From contig NZ_JAAVVC010000026.1 in NCBI RefSeq assembly GCF_018449725.1, forward strand, positions 1-64,000: a stretch of DNA of 64,000 nt, in the 5' to 3' direction. Shown in pieces: positions 25,703-34,269 of this stretch. The notes beneath the pieces are model-generated. The model ran no database searches. It was given only the letters and a program-made list of their open reading frames with translations, and had not been told where the DNA came from. Numbering within the stretch: the stretch's first letter is position 1; each line of letters starts with the position of its first letter. Source of the DNA: Pseudomonas sp. dw_612. Its GTDB lineage: Bacteria; Pseudomonadota; Gammaproteobacteria; Pseudomonadales; Pseudomonadaceae. The translations under genes were made by a program, and so were the position numbers.

Positions 25703-27041
25703 GGGTTTTCTCCACGAGAACATGGGCGGTGCTCAGGCGTTGGCGGGTCAGGTAGGTCTGCGCGACTTGCTGAATGTCTTGCGGGGTCACCCGGTTCAGT
25801 TCATTGACGTCCTCGTCCATCAGCCGCCCGGACAGGCCGATGCTCTCTAGCCCACCGAGGTGATCCGCCTGGTTTTCGATGGAATCGCGGTTATAGATTT
25901 GCCGGGCAATCAGCAACGTACGGGCGCGTTCCAGTTCGACGCTGTCGGGCGGGGTAGCCTTGAGTTCGTCGAGCAGCGTCCAGATCTGCGCCTGTGCCTG
26001 TTCAAGGCTGGCGGTGCTTTGAGTGTTGAGCTGGGCGTTGAGGGTGAAAAGACTGTCGCCGCGATACAACGGGTTGTAACTGGATGAAATGCCCGAAAAC
26101 AACCTTTCGGTGAATTGCAGGCGCTTATTCAGGCGGGCGCTGTTCGAGCCGGCCAGCAAGGTCTCGAGCAGTTGAAGCGCGTGCACCGAGCGACGGTTTT
26201 CGGCGCTGGCCAGGCTCGGAACGTTGAACGACATGCTCAGCCGAGGCGCGGAAATCGCCTGGTGCAGGATGATTTTGCGCTCGCCGGGATCGGCCAGTTC
26301 CAGGGGGGGGGGGCGGGTGGTGACAAATGGTTTGGCAGGGAGGGCGCCGAAGTAACGCTCGGCCAGGGGCTGCACTTTTTCCAGTGTCACGTCCCCGACA
26401 ATAACGAGCGTGGCGTTACCCGGGGCGTAGCGGCTTTGATACCAGTGGCGCAGGTCGTCGGCGGTCAGGTGCTGCAAGTCGTGCATCCAGCCGATGATCG
26501 GTGCGCCGTAGCTGCTGGCCGGGAAGGCCAGGCGCGTGAGGCGCTCGTGTGCGACCCCGTCTGGATCATCATCGACCCGAAACCGACGTTCTTCCTGAAT
26601 GACCGCCAGTTCCGGAATGAAATCCTCGGCGCGCAGGTGCGCGGTGGACATCATGTCGGCCATCAACTCGAAAGCGACGCCCAGTTGATGCGGTTGCAGG
26701 GTCTGGTAGTAAGTGGTCACGTCCTTGTCGGTAAAGGCGTTTTGTGACGCGCCAAGGTTGTCCAGAATCGCCGAAGCTTCGCCGGAGCAGGTCTTGCTAC
26801 TGCCCTTGTAAAGCATGTGTTCCAAGGCGTGAGACAGGCCGGATTTTCCCGGCGGTTCGCCGCTGGAGCCGACCCTGACCCAGAGTTGCGAAGTCACCAC
26901 GGGGGCGCGATGGTCCTCGCGCACGACGACCTTGAGGCCGTTATCGAGCGTGAATTCGTGGGTGGGTTGCGCGGGTTCGGCCAGTGCCGTGAACGGCAGT
27001 AGCCAGGTAAAGAGCAGCATCCTGCTGCGAGCGATGTTCAT
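25695..27041 (-). CDS. M16 family zinc peptidase (second pair, catalytic)
   Basis: 448 residues with a signal peptide (cleavage near TALAEPAQ). The inverted zinc motif is His71-x-x-Glu74-His75 (HALEHMLYKG). DHRAPVVTSQLWVRVGSSGE and the opening THEFTLDNGLKVVVRED are almost identical to those of the peptidase at 29249-30604, so this is a paralogue. The coding strand carries a run of 11 C (plus-strand G at 26303-26313) at about codons 243-247, encoding Pro-Pro-Pro; one base lost or gained there would cut the protein after its catalytic lobe. A perfect 11-bp inverted repeat lies just upstream of the ribosome-binding site. Confidence 0.85.
   Translation of the reverse strand: MNIARSRMLLFTWLLPFTALAEPAQPTHEFTLDNGLKVVVREDHRAPVVTSQLWVRVGSSGEPPGKSGLSHALEHMLYKGSSKTCSGEASAILDNLGASQNAFTDKDVTTYYQTLQPHQLGVAFELMADMMSTAHLRAEDFIPELAVIQEERRFRVDDDPDGVAHERLTRLAFPASSYGAPIIGWMHDLQHLTADDLRHWYQSRYAPGNATLVIVGDVTLEKVQPLAERYFGALPAKPFVTTRPPPLELADPGERKIILHQAISAPRLSMSFNVPSLASAENRRSVHALQLLETLLAGSNSARLNKRLQFTERLFSGISSSYNPLYRGDSLFTLNAQLNTQSTASLEQAQAQIWTLLDELKATPPDSVELERARTLLIARQIYNRDSIENQADHLGGLESIGLSGRLMDEDVNELNRVTPQDIQQVAQTYLTRQRLSTAHVLVEKTHE
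26303..26313. repeat. Homopolymeric G11 tract inside a peptidase gene
   Basis: Eleven consecutive G on the plus strand (C on the coding strand). The paralogous gene has no such run at the aligned place, where it encodes Lys-Ile-Pro-Met. Confidence 0.9.
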
Positions 27042-27054
27042 CCGTGTTCATCCT

Positions 27055-27085
27055 CAGTGGTTTACAAAAATTGCGTAAACCACTG
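27055..27085. promoter_or_regulatory. Perfect inverted repeat before the second M16 pair
   Basis: CAGTGGTTTAC-N9-GTAAACCACTG, 11 bp symmetric, 13 bp upstream of the peptidase start codon and just before its AGGA site. It could be an operator or an RNA hairpin controlling the pair. Confidence 0.55.
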
Positions 27086-27157
27086 TGGAGAATCGGACGA
27101 GGCCGTTGGCGGTAATTATTTACCGCACGGGCCGGGTTGCTTCATGGGATGGCGGGT

Positions 27158-27766
27158 TTAGCTTGCCAACGGACTGCGCTGCCACAACGCGTAGTAAACG
27201 CGCCCGGATTTCTGCTCCCGGTGCAGGCGCCAGTTGCCCGGCAAACCCAGCGCCGATGGCGCGTTTTCGCTTTCGGTGTAGACCCAGGCGTCGTCGGCCA
27301 GCCACTGACGCTCTTCGAGCAAGGCACAAACGCCCGGCAACAGGTCCTGGTTGAACGGCGGGTCGAGGAACACCACGTCGTACGCCGTCGCAACCTGGGT
27401 TTCCAGGTAGCGCAGGGCGTCGGCGGTCTGCACCTGGCCGGTGGTGCAGCGCAGGGTGCCGAGGTGTTCCTTGATGCTGGACACTGCAATGTTGCTGGCA
27501 TCCAGCGCCTGGCCCATGGCGGCGCCACGGGAAAGGGCTTCGAGGAACAACGCGCCGCTGCCGGCAAACGGGTCCAGCACCTTGGCCCCGGCGATGTACG
27601 GCGCGAGCCAGTTGAACAGCGTTTCACGCACCCGGTCCGGTGTCGGACGCAGGCCCGGCGCGTCAGGGAAGCTCAGCTTTCGGCTGCCCCATTCACCGCC
27701 GATGATGCGCAGTTGGTTCACGCCGTTGTGCACGTTGTGAACAGGTTTTTTTGGACGAGTGGCCAT
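27158..27766 (-). CDS. rsmD: 16S rRNA (guanine966-N2) methyltransferase
   Basis: 202 residues. Class I SAM methyltransferase; visible are the opening IIGGEWGSRKLSFPD, the TPDRVRETLFNWL helix, SAM motif VLDPFAGSGALFLEALSRGA, and catalytic DPPF in DVVFLDPPFNQDLL. It modifies G966 of 16S rRNA in the 30S subunit. The start codon overlaps the stop of the upstream M16 gene by one base (TAATG), so translation is coupled. Conserved in this place downstream of the first M16 pair in other pseudomonads, as I recall; the second M16 pair follows it here. Confidence 0.93.
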   Translation of the reverse strand: MATRPKKPVHNVHNGVNQLRIIGGEWGSRKLSFPDAPGLRPTPDRVRETLFNWLAPYIAGAKVLDPFAGSGALFLEALSRGAAMGQALDASNIAVSSIKEHLGTLRCTTGQVQTADALRYLETQVATAYDVVFLDPPFNQDLLPGVCALLEERQWLADDAWVYTESENAPSALGLPGNWRLHREQKSGRVYYALWQRSPLAS

Positions 27767-29256
27767 TAATGCTCCGGAACCCCGAGCGGCTGCTCGGTGG
27801 GTTTATCAGATGGGGCCGGTAACGGCTTTTGCGGCACGGTCGGGCCAGCGGTGACGATGACCATTTTGTCCGTGCTCAGGTGTTTGTTCAGTGCGTTCTT
27901 GACCTGCTCGACGGTCAGGCTCTGGGACTGCTGCATGAAGTCTTCCAGATAACTCAGCGGCAGGTTGTAGAAACCCATGGCGCCGAGTTGGCCGACGATA
28001 TCGGCGTTGCTGGCGGTGGACAGCGGGAAGCTGCCGGCCAGTTCACGCTTGGCGTCGTCGAGTTCTTTCTCGGTCGGGCCGGTTTTAAGGTAATCCGCGA
28101 GCACGTCCTGCACCAGTTTCAGGGTGCCTTCGCTCATTTCGGCGCGGGTCTGCAGGTTGATCATGAACGGACCGCGAGCCTGCATCGGGGTGAAGCCCGA
28201 ATAGATGCCGTAGGTCAGGCCACGTTTCTCGCGCACTTCGCTCATCAATCGGGTGCCAAAGCCACCGCCGCCGAGGATCTGGTTACCCATGGACAGTGCC
28301 GCGTAGTCCGGGTCATCACGGTCGATGCCCAGTTGCGCGAGCATCAGGTTGGTCTGCTTGGATGGGAACTCGATATGGCCGACGCTGGCCTTGGGTTCGG
28401 TCGGTTGCGGGATTTTCGCCAGGGCCGGGCCTTTTGGCAGGGCGCCGGAGACTTGCGCGGCAATCGCCTCGGCCTCGGCGCGGGACAGATCGCCCACCAG
28501 CGCAATCACCACGTTGCCGGCCGCATAGGCTTTCTCGTGGAAAGCGCGCAGCTGGGCGAGGGTGATCGCCGGAACGGTTTGCGCCGTGCCGTCGCTGGAG
28601 TTGGCGTAAGGGTGATCGCCGTACAGACGCTTCATCAACTCGATGCCGGCCAGTTTGCCGGGGTTCTGTTTCTGGTATTCGAAACCGGCGAGCATCTGGT
28701 TCTTGATACGCGCGAACGAGTCGGCGGGGAAGGTCGGTTTGCCGATGACTTCAGAGAACAACTGCAAGGCTGGCTCGCGTTTGTCCACGGCACTCAAGCT
28801 GCGCAGCGACGCCACCGCCATGTCTTTATAGGCACCGTTGCCGAAGTCCGCGCCCAGGCCTTCAAAGCCTTGGGCGATGGCGCCGACATCCTTGCCGGCC
28901 ACGCCTTCGTTGAGCATGGCGTTGGTCAGCAGGGCGAGACCCGGTGCGTTGCCGTCCTGGCTGCTGCCGGCGGCGAAGATCAGGCGCATGTCGAACATCG
29001 GCAGTTCCCGGGCCTCGACGAACAGCACCTTGGCGCCTTCGGCGGTGGTCCAGGTCTGCACGTTCATGTTGCGGTGGCTTGGGGCCTTGCCGTCGAGTTC
29101 GGCCAGGGATTGCAGCTTCTGGGTGGACTTGGCTTTGTCGAGGGCTTCGCTGGCCTTGGAGTCATCGGGCCGCAACAGGTAAACCGTTGCCGAGCCGATC
29201 AACGCCACGAGGATCAGCCCGATCAGCGCCAGGCGCGGTTTTTTACGCTCACTCAT
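27766..29256 (-). CDS. M16 family peptidase-like protein without HxxEH (first pair, partner)
   Basis: 496 residues from the ATG at 29256. The N-terminus has one hydrophobic helix (LALIGLILVALIGSATVYLL) and is probably a membrane anchor facing the periplasm. M16 lobes are present (MFDMRLIFAAGSSQDG, YAAGNVVIALVGDLSRAEA, TRLMSEVREKRGLTYGIYSGF) but the zinc motif is absent, so it is the partner of the catalytic protein encoded just upstream, with which it overlaps by 8 bp. The C-terminal tail is rich in Pro. Operon order: catalytic M16, this gene, rsmD. Confidence 0.85.
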   Translation of the reverse strand: MSERKKPRLALIGLILVALIGSATVYLLRPDDSKASEALDKAKSTQKLQSLAELDGKAPSHRNMNVQTWTTAEGAKVLFVEARELPMFDMRLIFAAGSSQDGNAPGLALLTNAMLNEGVAGKDVGAIAQGFEGLGADFGNGAYKDMAVASLRSLSAVDKREPALQLFSEVIGKPTFPADSFARIKNQMLAGFEYQKQNPGKLAGIELMKRLYGDHPYANSSDGTAQTVPAITLAQLRAFHEKAYAAGNVVIALVGDLSRAEAEAIAAQVSGALPKGPALAKIPQPTEPKASVGHIEFPSKQTNLMLAQLGIDRDDPDYAALSMGNQILGGGGFGTRLMSEVREKRGLTYGIYSGFTPMQARGPFMINLQTRAEMSEGTLKLVQDVLADYLKTGPTEKELDDAKRELAGSFPLSTASNADIVGQLGAMGFYNLPLSYLEDFMQQSQSLTVEQVKNALNKHLSTDKMVIVTAGPTVPQKPLPAPSDKPTEQPLGVPEH

Positions 29257-30604
29257 GAGTCGTCTCCAGTGGAAGTACATGGGCGACGCTGAGACGTTCG
29301 CGGGTGAAATACAGCTTGGCGGCCTTCTGGATGTCTTCGGGGGTGACGCTTTCCAGGTCGGCCAGCTCGGTGTCCATCAGTTTCCACGACAGGCCGACGG
29401 TTTCCAGTTGACCGATGGCGGTCGCCTGGCTGGTAATCGAGTCACGCTCGTAGACCAGACCGGCAATGACCTGGGCCCGCACGCGCTCCAGTTCTTCAGC
29501 CGACGGCGCGGTGGTTTTCAGCTGTTCGAGCAATTTCCACAGACCGGCCTCGGCCTGGGCGATGGTTTTCTTCTTCTGCGTGTTCGGGCTGGCCGACAGG
29601 GTGAACAGGCTGTCGCCCCGGGTGTAGGCGTCGTAGCTCGACGAACCGCCGGACACCAGCTCTTCGCCACGCTCCAGCTGCGTCGGGATGCGCCCGCTGT
29701 AGCCGCCGTCGAGCAGGGCCGAAATCAGGCGCAGGGCATTCACCGACCGTTTGTCTTCAGCCGTGGCGATGCTCGGCACGTTGAAGGCCAGCATCAGGCT
29801 CGGCAGTTGGGTTTGCACATGCAGGGTGATCTGCCGTTCGCCGGGCTCAGCCAATTCCATCGGAATTTTCGCCGGTGGCACGTCGCGCTTGGCGATCGGG
29901 CCGAAGTAGCGCTGGGCCAGGGCTTTGACTTCATCCGGGGTGACATCGCCGACCACCACCAGCGTGGCGTTGTTCGGCACGTACCAGGATTTGTACCAGT
30001 GGCGCAGTTCTTCGACCTTCATGCGGTCCAGGTCAGCCATCCAGCCGATGGTCGGCGTGTGATAGCCGCTGGCCGGGTAGGCCATGGCCTTGAAGCGTTC
30101 GTAGGCCTTGGACATCGGCTTGTCGTCGGTGCGCAGGCGACGTTCTTCTTTAATAACCTCGATCTCGCGGCTGAACTCGTCGGCCGGCAATTTCAGGTTG
30201 GCCATGCGGTCGGCTTCGAGCTCGAAGGCCACGCCCAGGCGATCGCGGGCCAGCACTTGGTAATAGGCCGTGAAGTCATCGCTGGTGAAGGCGTTCTCTT
30301 CGGCACCGAGGTCGCGCAGGATCAGCGACGCTTCGCCGGGACCGACTTTCTCGCTGCCCTTGAACATCATGTGTTCCAGGGCGTGGGACAGGCCGGTCTG
30401 CCCCGGGGTCTCGTAGCTGGAGCCGACCTTGTACCAGACCTGGGAAACCACCACCGGCGCACGATGGTCTTCGCGCACGACGACCTTCAAGCCGTTGTCG
30501 AGGGTGAATTCGTGGGTGGGTTGCGGATCGGCAGCCAGGGCCGAGAGGGGCAGACAAACTGTGCTGAACAGCAGGCCAGCAGCGCGGCGGGCTAGAGCAT
30601 TCAT
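29249..30604 (-). CDS. M16 family zinc peptidase (first pair, catalytic)
   Basis: 451 residues with a Sec signal peptide (cleavage after SALA near residue 24). The zinc-binding motif His74-x-x-Glu77-His78 lies in HALEHMMFKGSE. The C-terminal lobe begins near 240 and carries SFNVPS-like and GYSGRIPTQLERG segments. In the periplasm such proteins degrade peptides or envelope proteins; the exact substrate is unknown. First gene of the operon with its non-catalytic partner and rsmD, divergent from ftsY with 344 bp between. Confidence 0.88.
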   Translation of the reverse strand: MNALARRAAGLLFSTVCLPLSALAADPQPTHEFTLDNGLKVVVREDHRAPVVVSQVWYKVGSSYETPGQTGLSHALEHMMFKGSEKVGPGEASLILRDLGAEENAFTSDDFTAYYQVLARDRLGVAFELEADRMANLKLPADEFSREIEVIKEERRLRTDDKPMSKAYERFKAMAYPASGYHTPTIGWMADLDRMKVEELRHWYKSWYVPNNATLVVVGDVTPDEVKALAQRYFGPIAKRDVPPAKIPMELAEPGERQITLHVQTQLPSLMLAFNVPSIATAEDKRSVNALRLISALLDGGYSGRIPTQLERGEELVSGGSSSYDAYTRGDSLFTLSASPNTQKKKTIAQAEAGLWKLLEQLKTTAPSAEELERVRAQVIAGLVYERDSITSQATAIGQLETVGLSWKLMDTELADLESVTPEDIQKAAKLYFTRERLSVAHVLPLETTHE

Positions 30605-30948
30605 TCGTTTTTTAAACCTGTTGAGCTGCCCGCTTGTTCTTAGCGTCAGCGGGCGAGAGGGTGCTAGGATAACGGTCCGTTTTACTGGCGGCCACGCCTG
30701 TGAACCTTTTATCGGTCCGCAGGTTGTATGGGTTCCCGGCAGAAGCTTTGAGTTTGTCAGCTAAACTCTGCGTTTTCGCCGACGATGCCGGTCCAGTCCT
30801 TGGTATTAGTCGACCTTTGAGGTGCCGTTGGCACTTCGACAAATTGTTGCGCGTGAACAAGCTGGGTCAATTGCAGTCTGTTCAGCATCGAATATTTATT
30901 TGCCGGGGCGCCCTTTGGCGCGTCGCTACCGTGAGATAGCCGTCCTCC
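30605..30948. other. 344-bp intergenic region between divergent M16 and ftsY operons
   Basis: No convincing gene, RNA or strong palindrome was seen. It must hold the promoters for both directions. The bases directly before the ftsY ATG (GTCCTCC) offer no Shine-Dalgarno match. Confidence 0.6.
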
Positions 30949-32469
30949 ATGTTTGGTTCCAACGACGACAAGAAGACCCCAGCTGCGGCTGGCGAGAAGA
31001 AAAGCCTGTTCGGATGGCTGCGCAAAAAGCCGCAGGAAACCGTCGTCGAACAGCCACAACCCACTCCTGAGCCCATTCCTGCACCGGTAATAGAAGAAGA
31101 GCCGGCACCGATCGTTCTGCCGAGCGTCGAGCCGGTGTTGCAACCGGTTGAGCCTGAACCTGAGCCTCAAGTTGAAGTTGCGGCCGAGTTGCCGCTGACG
31201 CCAGCCGCTGAGCCATGGTTGACACTGCCTGTGGCGGAAGAGCCGGTGGCGTTGGTTGAAGACGAGCTGGCACCGCACGTCACGCCGCCGATTCCAGCGC
31301 CGATTGCGTTTACCCCTGAGCCGGTTCATGTGCCGGTGGTTGAACCGGTTGTAGCGCCCGTCTTCGTGGCTGAGCCTGTTCCGGTTGTTGTTCCAGAGCC
31401 AGAAGTGCCGGCCTTCGTAGCGCCTGTTGCGCCGATTGTTCAAGCGCCAGAGCTTGCACCGATCGTGGCACCCATTGTTGATGCTCCCGTCGCCATCGTC
31501 GAAACCCCGGCCGAGTCGCCGCGCACCGAAGAAACCAAGGCCGGTTTCTTTGCCCGTCTCAAGCAAGGCCTGTCCAAGACCAGCGCCAGCATCGGCGAAG
31601 GCATGGCCAGCCTGTTCCTCGGCAAGAAAATCATTGATGACGAGCTGCTCGAAGACATCGAAACCCGTCTGCTGACCGCCGACGTGGGCGTCGAGGCGAC
31701 GTCGGTGATCATTCAGCGCCTGACCCAGAAAGTCGCGCGCAAAGAGTTGGCCGACGCCGACGCGCTGTACAAATCCCTGCAAGCGGAATTGGCAGCGATG
31801 CTCAAGCCCGTCGAGCAGCCGCTGAAAATCACTTCGCAGAACAAGCCGTTCGTGATTTTGGTGGTCGGCGTCAACGGCGCCGGCAAGACCACCACCATCG
31901 GCAAACTGGCGAAGAAGCTGCAACTGGAAGGCAAGAAAGTCATGCTCGCCGCCGGTGACACCTTCCGTGCTGCTGCCGTGGAGCAATTGCAGGTCTGGGG
32001 TGAGCGCAACAAGATCCCGGTGATCGCCCAGCACACTGGCGCCGATTCGGCTTCGGTGATCTTCGACGCCGTGCAAGCCGCCAAGGCCCGTGGCATCGAC
32101 GTGCTGATCGCCGACACCGCCGGTCGTCTGCACACCAAAGACAACCTGATGGAAGAACTGAAAAAGGTTCGCCGCGTCATCAGCAAGCTCGACGTCGACG
32201 CGCCGCACGAAGTGCTGCTGGTGCTTGACGCCGGTACTGGTCAGAACGCCATCAACCAGGCCAAGCAGTTCAACCAGACCGTGCAGTTGACGGGCCTGGC
32301 GTTGACCAAACTCGACGGCACCGCCAAGGGCGGGGTGATTTTCGCCCTGGCCAAGCAGTTTGGCTTGCCCATCCGCTACATCGGCGTCGGTGAAGGCATC
32401 GATGATTTGCGTACCTTTGAAGCAGAACCCTTTGTCCAGGCATTGTTTGCCGAGCGGGAGCGTTCATGA
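30949..32469 (+). CDS. ftsY: Signal recognition particle receptor FtsY
   Basis: 506 residues. The first 190 or so residues form an acidic, low-complexity domain rich in Pro, Glu and Val, as in other pseudomonad FtsY proteins. The NG domain follows: N region GFFARLKQGLSKTSASIGEG, then the SRP-type GTPase with GVNGAGKTTTIGKLAKK, AAGDTFRAAAVEQL, IADTAGRLHTK, and TKLDGTAKGGVIFALA. It docks ribosome-nascent-chain/SRP complexes at the inner membrane. The stop overlaps the ftsE start by 4 bp. Confidence 0.97.
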   Translation: MFGSNDDKKTPAAAGEKKSLFGWLRKKPQETVVEQPQPTPEPIPAPVIEEEPAPIVLPSVEPVLQPVEPEPEPQVEVAAELPLTPAAEPWLTLPVAEEPVALVEDELAPHVTPPIPAPIAFTPEPVHVPVVEPVVAPVFVAEPVPVVVPEPEVPAFVAPVAPIVQAPELAPIVAPIVDAPVAIVETPAESPRTEETKAGFFARLKQGLSKTSASIGEGMASLFLGKKIIDDELLEDIETRLLTADVGVEATSVIIQRLTQKVARKELADADALYKSLQAELAAMLKPVEQPLKITSQNKPFVILVVGVNGAGKTTTIGKLAKKLQLEGKKVMLAAGDTFRAAAVEQLQVWGERNKIPVIAQHTGADSASVIFDAVQAAKARGIDVLIADTAGRLHTKDNLMEELKKVRRVISKLDVDAPHEVLLVLDAGTGQNAINQAKQFNQTVQLTGLALTKLDGTAKGGVIFALAKQFGLPIRYIGVGEGIDDLRTFEAEPFVQALFAERERS

Positions 32470-33137
32470 TTCGTTTCGAACAGGTCGGTAAACGCTACCC
32501 GAACGGTCACGTCGGCTTGCATGAGCTGAGCTTTCGAGTCCGTCGGGGCGAATTCTTGTTTGTCACCGGCCATTCCGGTGCCGGTAAAAGCACCTTGTTG
32601 CGGCTGTTGCTGGCCATGGAACGTCCGACCACCGGAAAATTGCTGCTGGCCGGGCAAGACCTGGGCACCATCAGCAATGCGCAGATTCCTTATCTGCGCC
32701 GGCAGATTGGCGTGGTGTTCCAGAATCACCAGTTGTTGTTCGATCGCACGGTGTTCAATAACATCGCACTGCCGTTGCAGATTCTGGGTCTTTCGAAGCC
32801 CGAGATTGCCAAGCGTGTTGATTCGGCCCTGGAGCGCGTGGCGCTTTCGGATAAAACCGATTTGTACCCTGGCGACCTGTCCACCGGTCAGCAACAGCGC
32901 GTCGGCATTGCCCGCGCCATCGTTCACCGCCCTGCCTTGCTGCTGGCGGACGAACCGACCGGTAACCTCGACCCGCGCCTGGCGGCCGAAATCATGGGCG
33001 TGTTCGAAGACATCAACCGTCTGGGCACCAGCGTGCTTATCGCCAGTCACGACTTGGCCCTCATCGCCCGCATGCGCCACCGCATGCTGACCTTGCAGCG
33101 TGGCCGATTGATTGGTGACGGGGAGGCCGGCGTATGA
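32466..33137 (+). CDS. ftsE: Cell-division ATP-binding protein FtsE
   Basis: 223 residues. ABC ATPase with Walker A GHSGAGKSTLL (about 36-46), Q-loop VVFQNHQLL, signature LSTGQQQRVGIARA, Walker B LLLADEPTGNLD and switch His in ASHD. With FtsX it forms the divisome complex that activates peptidoglycan amidases through EnvC-type factors. Overlaps by 4 bp at both ends (ftsY and ftsX), so it is translated in a coupled operon. Confidence 0.97.
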   Translation: MIRFEQVGKRYPNGHVGLHELSFRVRRGEFLFVTGHSGAGKSTLLRLLLAMERPTTGKLLLAGQDLGTISNAQIPYLRRQIGVVFQNHQLLFDRTVFNNIALPLQILGLSKPEIAKRVDSALERVALSDKTDLYPGDLSTGQQQRVGIARAIVHRPALLLADEPTGNLDPRLAAEIMGVFEDINRLGTSVLIASHDLALIARMRHRMLTLQRGRLIGDGEAGV

Positions 33138-34156
33138 GTGCGACACGCAGTCCCAAGGTTTCCGAGCGTGTAGCCCCGAAAGCTGCTGACCCGCAACCGC
33201 AAAAGAAAAAGCGCGACGATGACGACGGCCCGGATTTCGCCACGTTGTTGCGTGCCTGGATCGAAAGCCATCGCGCGAGCCTGCTGGACAGTCTGCGCCG
33301 GTTGGGCAAGCAGCCGATCGGTAGCTTTTTCACCTGCATGGTGATGGCGGTGGCCCTGAGTTTGCCGATGGGGCTGTCACTTTTGCTGAATAACGTCGAG
33401 CGGTTGGGCGGTTCCTGGCAGCGTGCGGCGCAGATTTCTCTGTACCTGGAACTCAACGCCAGCCCGGAACAGGGCGAGTCGTTGCGCGAGCAGATCAAAG
33501 GCATGCCCGGCGTTGCTGATGCTGAATACGTTGGTCGTGATCAGGCGCTGGAAGAGTTCCAGCAGCAGTCCGGTCTGGGCGAGGCGCTCAAGGAGCTGCC
33601 GGAAAACCCGCTGCCGGGCGTGGTGTTGGTGACGCCGAACGAGGTCGACAAGCCGACGCTTGAAGCATTACGACAAAAACTTTCCGAGCTGCCGAAGGTA
33701 CAACAGGCACAACTTGATCTAGTCTGGGTCGAGCGTCTGGCCGCCATCCTCAAGCTCGGCGACCGGTTTGTCTTCGGTCTGACCGTGCTTTTGGTGTCTG
33801 CATTACTTTTGGTGATAGGCAATACCATTCGTCTTCATATTGAAAACCGCCGCACAGAGATAGAAGTGATTAAACTCGTCGGCGGCACGGACAGCTATGT
33901 GCGCAGGCCCTTTCTGTATATGGGCGCGTTATATGGCTTCGGTGCGGGGATTCTTTCCTGGGGCGTCCTGGCGTTCGGCCTGAACTGGCTGAACGACGCA
34001 GTGGTTGGTTTGGCCGGCTTGTACGGCAGTAATTTTGCGCTGGCCGGAGTGCCAGTTGCCGATGGTCTGTCGCTCTTGCTTGGCGCGGTGCTGTTGGGTT
34101 ATATCGGTGCATGGATTGCAGTCGCACGTCATCTCAGGGAGTTGGCGCCGAAGTAG
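33134..34156 (+). CDS. ftsX: Cell-division membrane protein FtsX
   Basis: 340 residues. A charged cytoplasmic N-terminus of about 60 residues (PQPQKKKRDDDDG) precedes the first hydrophobic helix near 62-85. A periplasmic domain covers about 90-205, and three further helices follow (about 212-232, 262-285 and 310-332), the FtsX permease layout. Partner of FtsE in the septal ring. The next gene is rpoH, 113 bp on. Confidence 0.95.
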   Translation: MSATRSPKVSERVAPKAADPQPQKKKRDDDDGPDFATLLRAWIESHRASLLDSLRRLGKQPIGSFFTCMVMAVALSLPMGLSLLLNNVERLGGSWQRAAQISLYLELNASPEQGESLREQIKGMPGVADAEYVGRDQALEEFQQQSGLGEALKELPENPLPGVVLVTPNEVDKPTLEALRQKLSELPKVQQAQLDLVWVERLAAILKLGDRFVFGLTVLLVSALLLVIGNTIRLHIENRRTEIEVIKLVGGTDSYVRRPFLYMGALYGFGAGILSWGVLAFGLNWLNDAVVGLAGLYGSNFALAGVPVADGLSLLLGAVLLGYIGAWIAVARHLRELAPK

Positions 34157-34193
34157 TATCTTTTTGCGCGTATTGACCTTTCGGTTTTTATGG

Positions 34194-34220
34194 GAACTTG
34201 TCCTACGGTTTCCGGTCAAT
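34194..34220 (+). promoter_or_regulatory. SigmaE/AlgU-type promoter of rpoH
   Basis: GAACTT at 34194-34199 and TCAAT at 34216-34220 are separated by 16 bp, close to the GAACTT-N16/17-TCtga consensus of AlgU. An AlgU-dependent rpoH promoter is known in P. aeruginosa; the site here is read from sequence only. Confidence 0.65.
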
Positions 34221-34269
34221 TTTCGCAGTGCTGAACTGCACGAGTTATGTAAGTCGGAGGTTTTTTCGT

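Noticed and set aside
30757..32208. 483-codon open frame on the minus strand
   Set aside because: It is antisense to ftsY; the Arg/Asn-rich part is the complement of the acidic FtsY linker.
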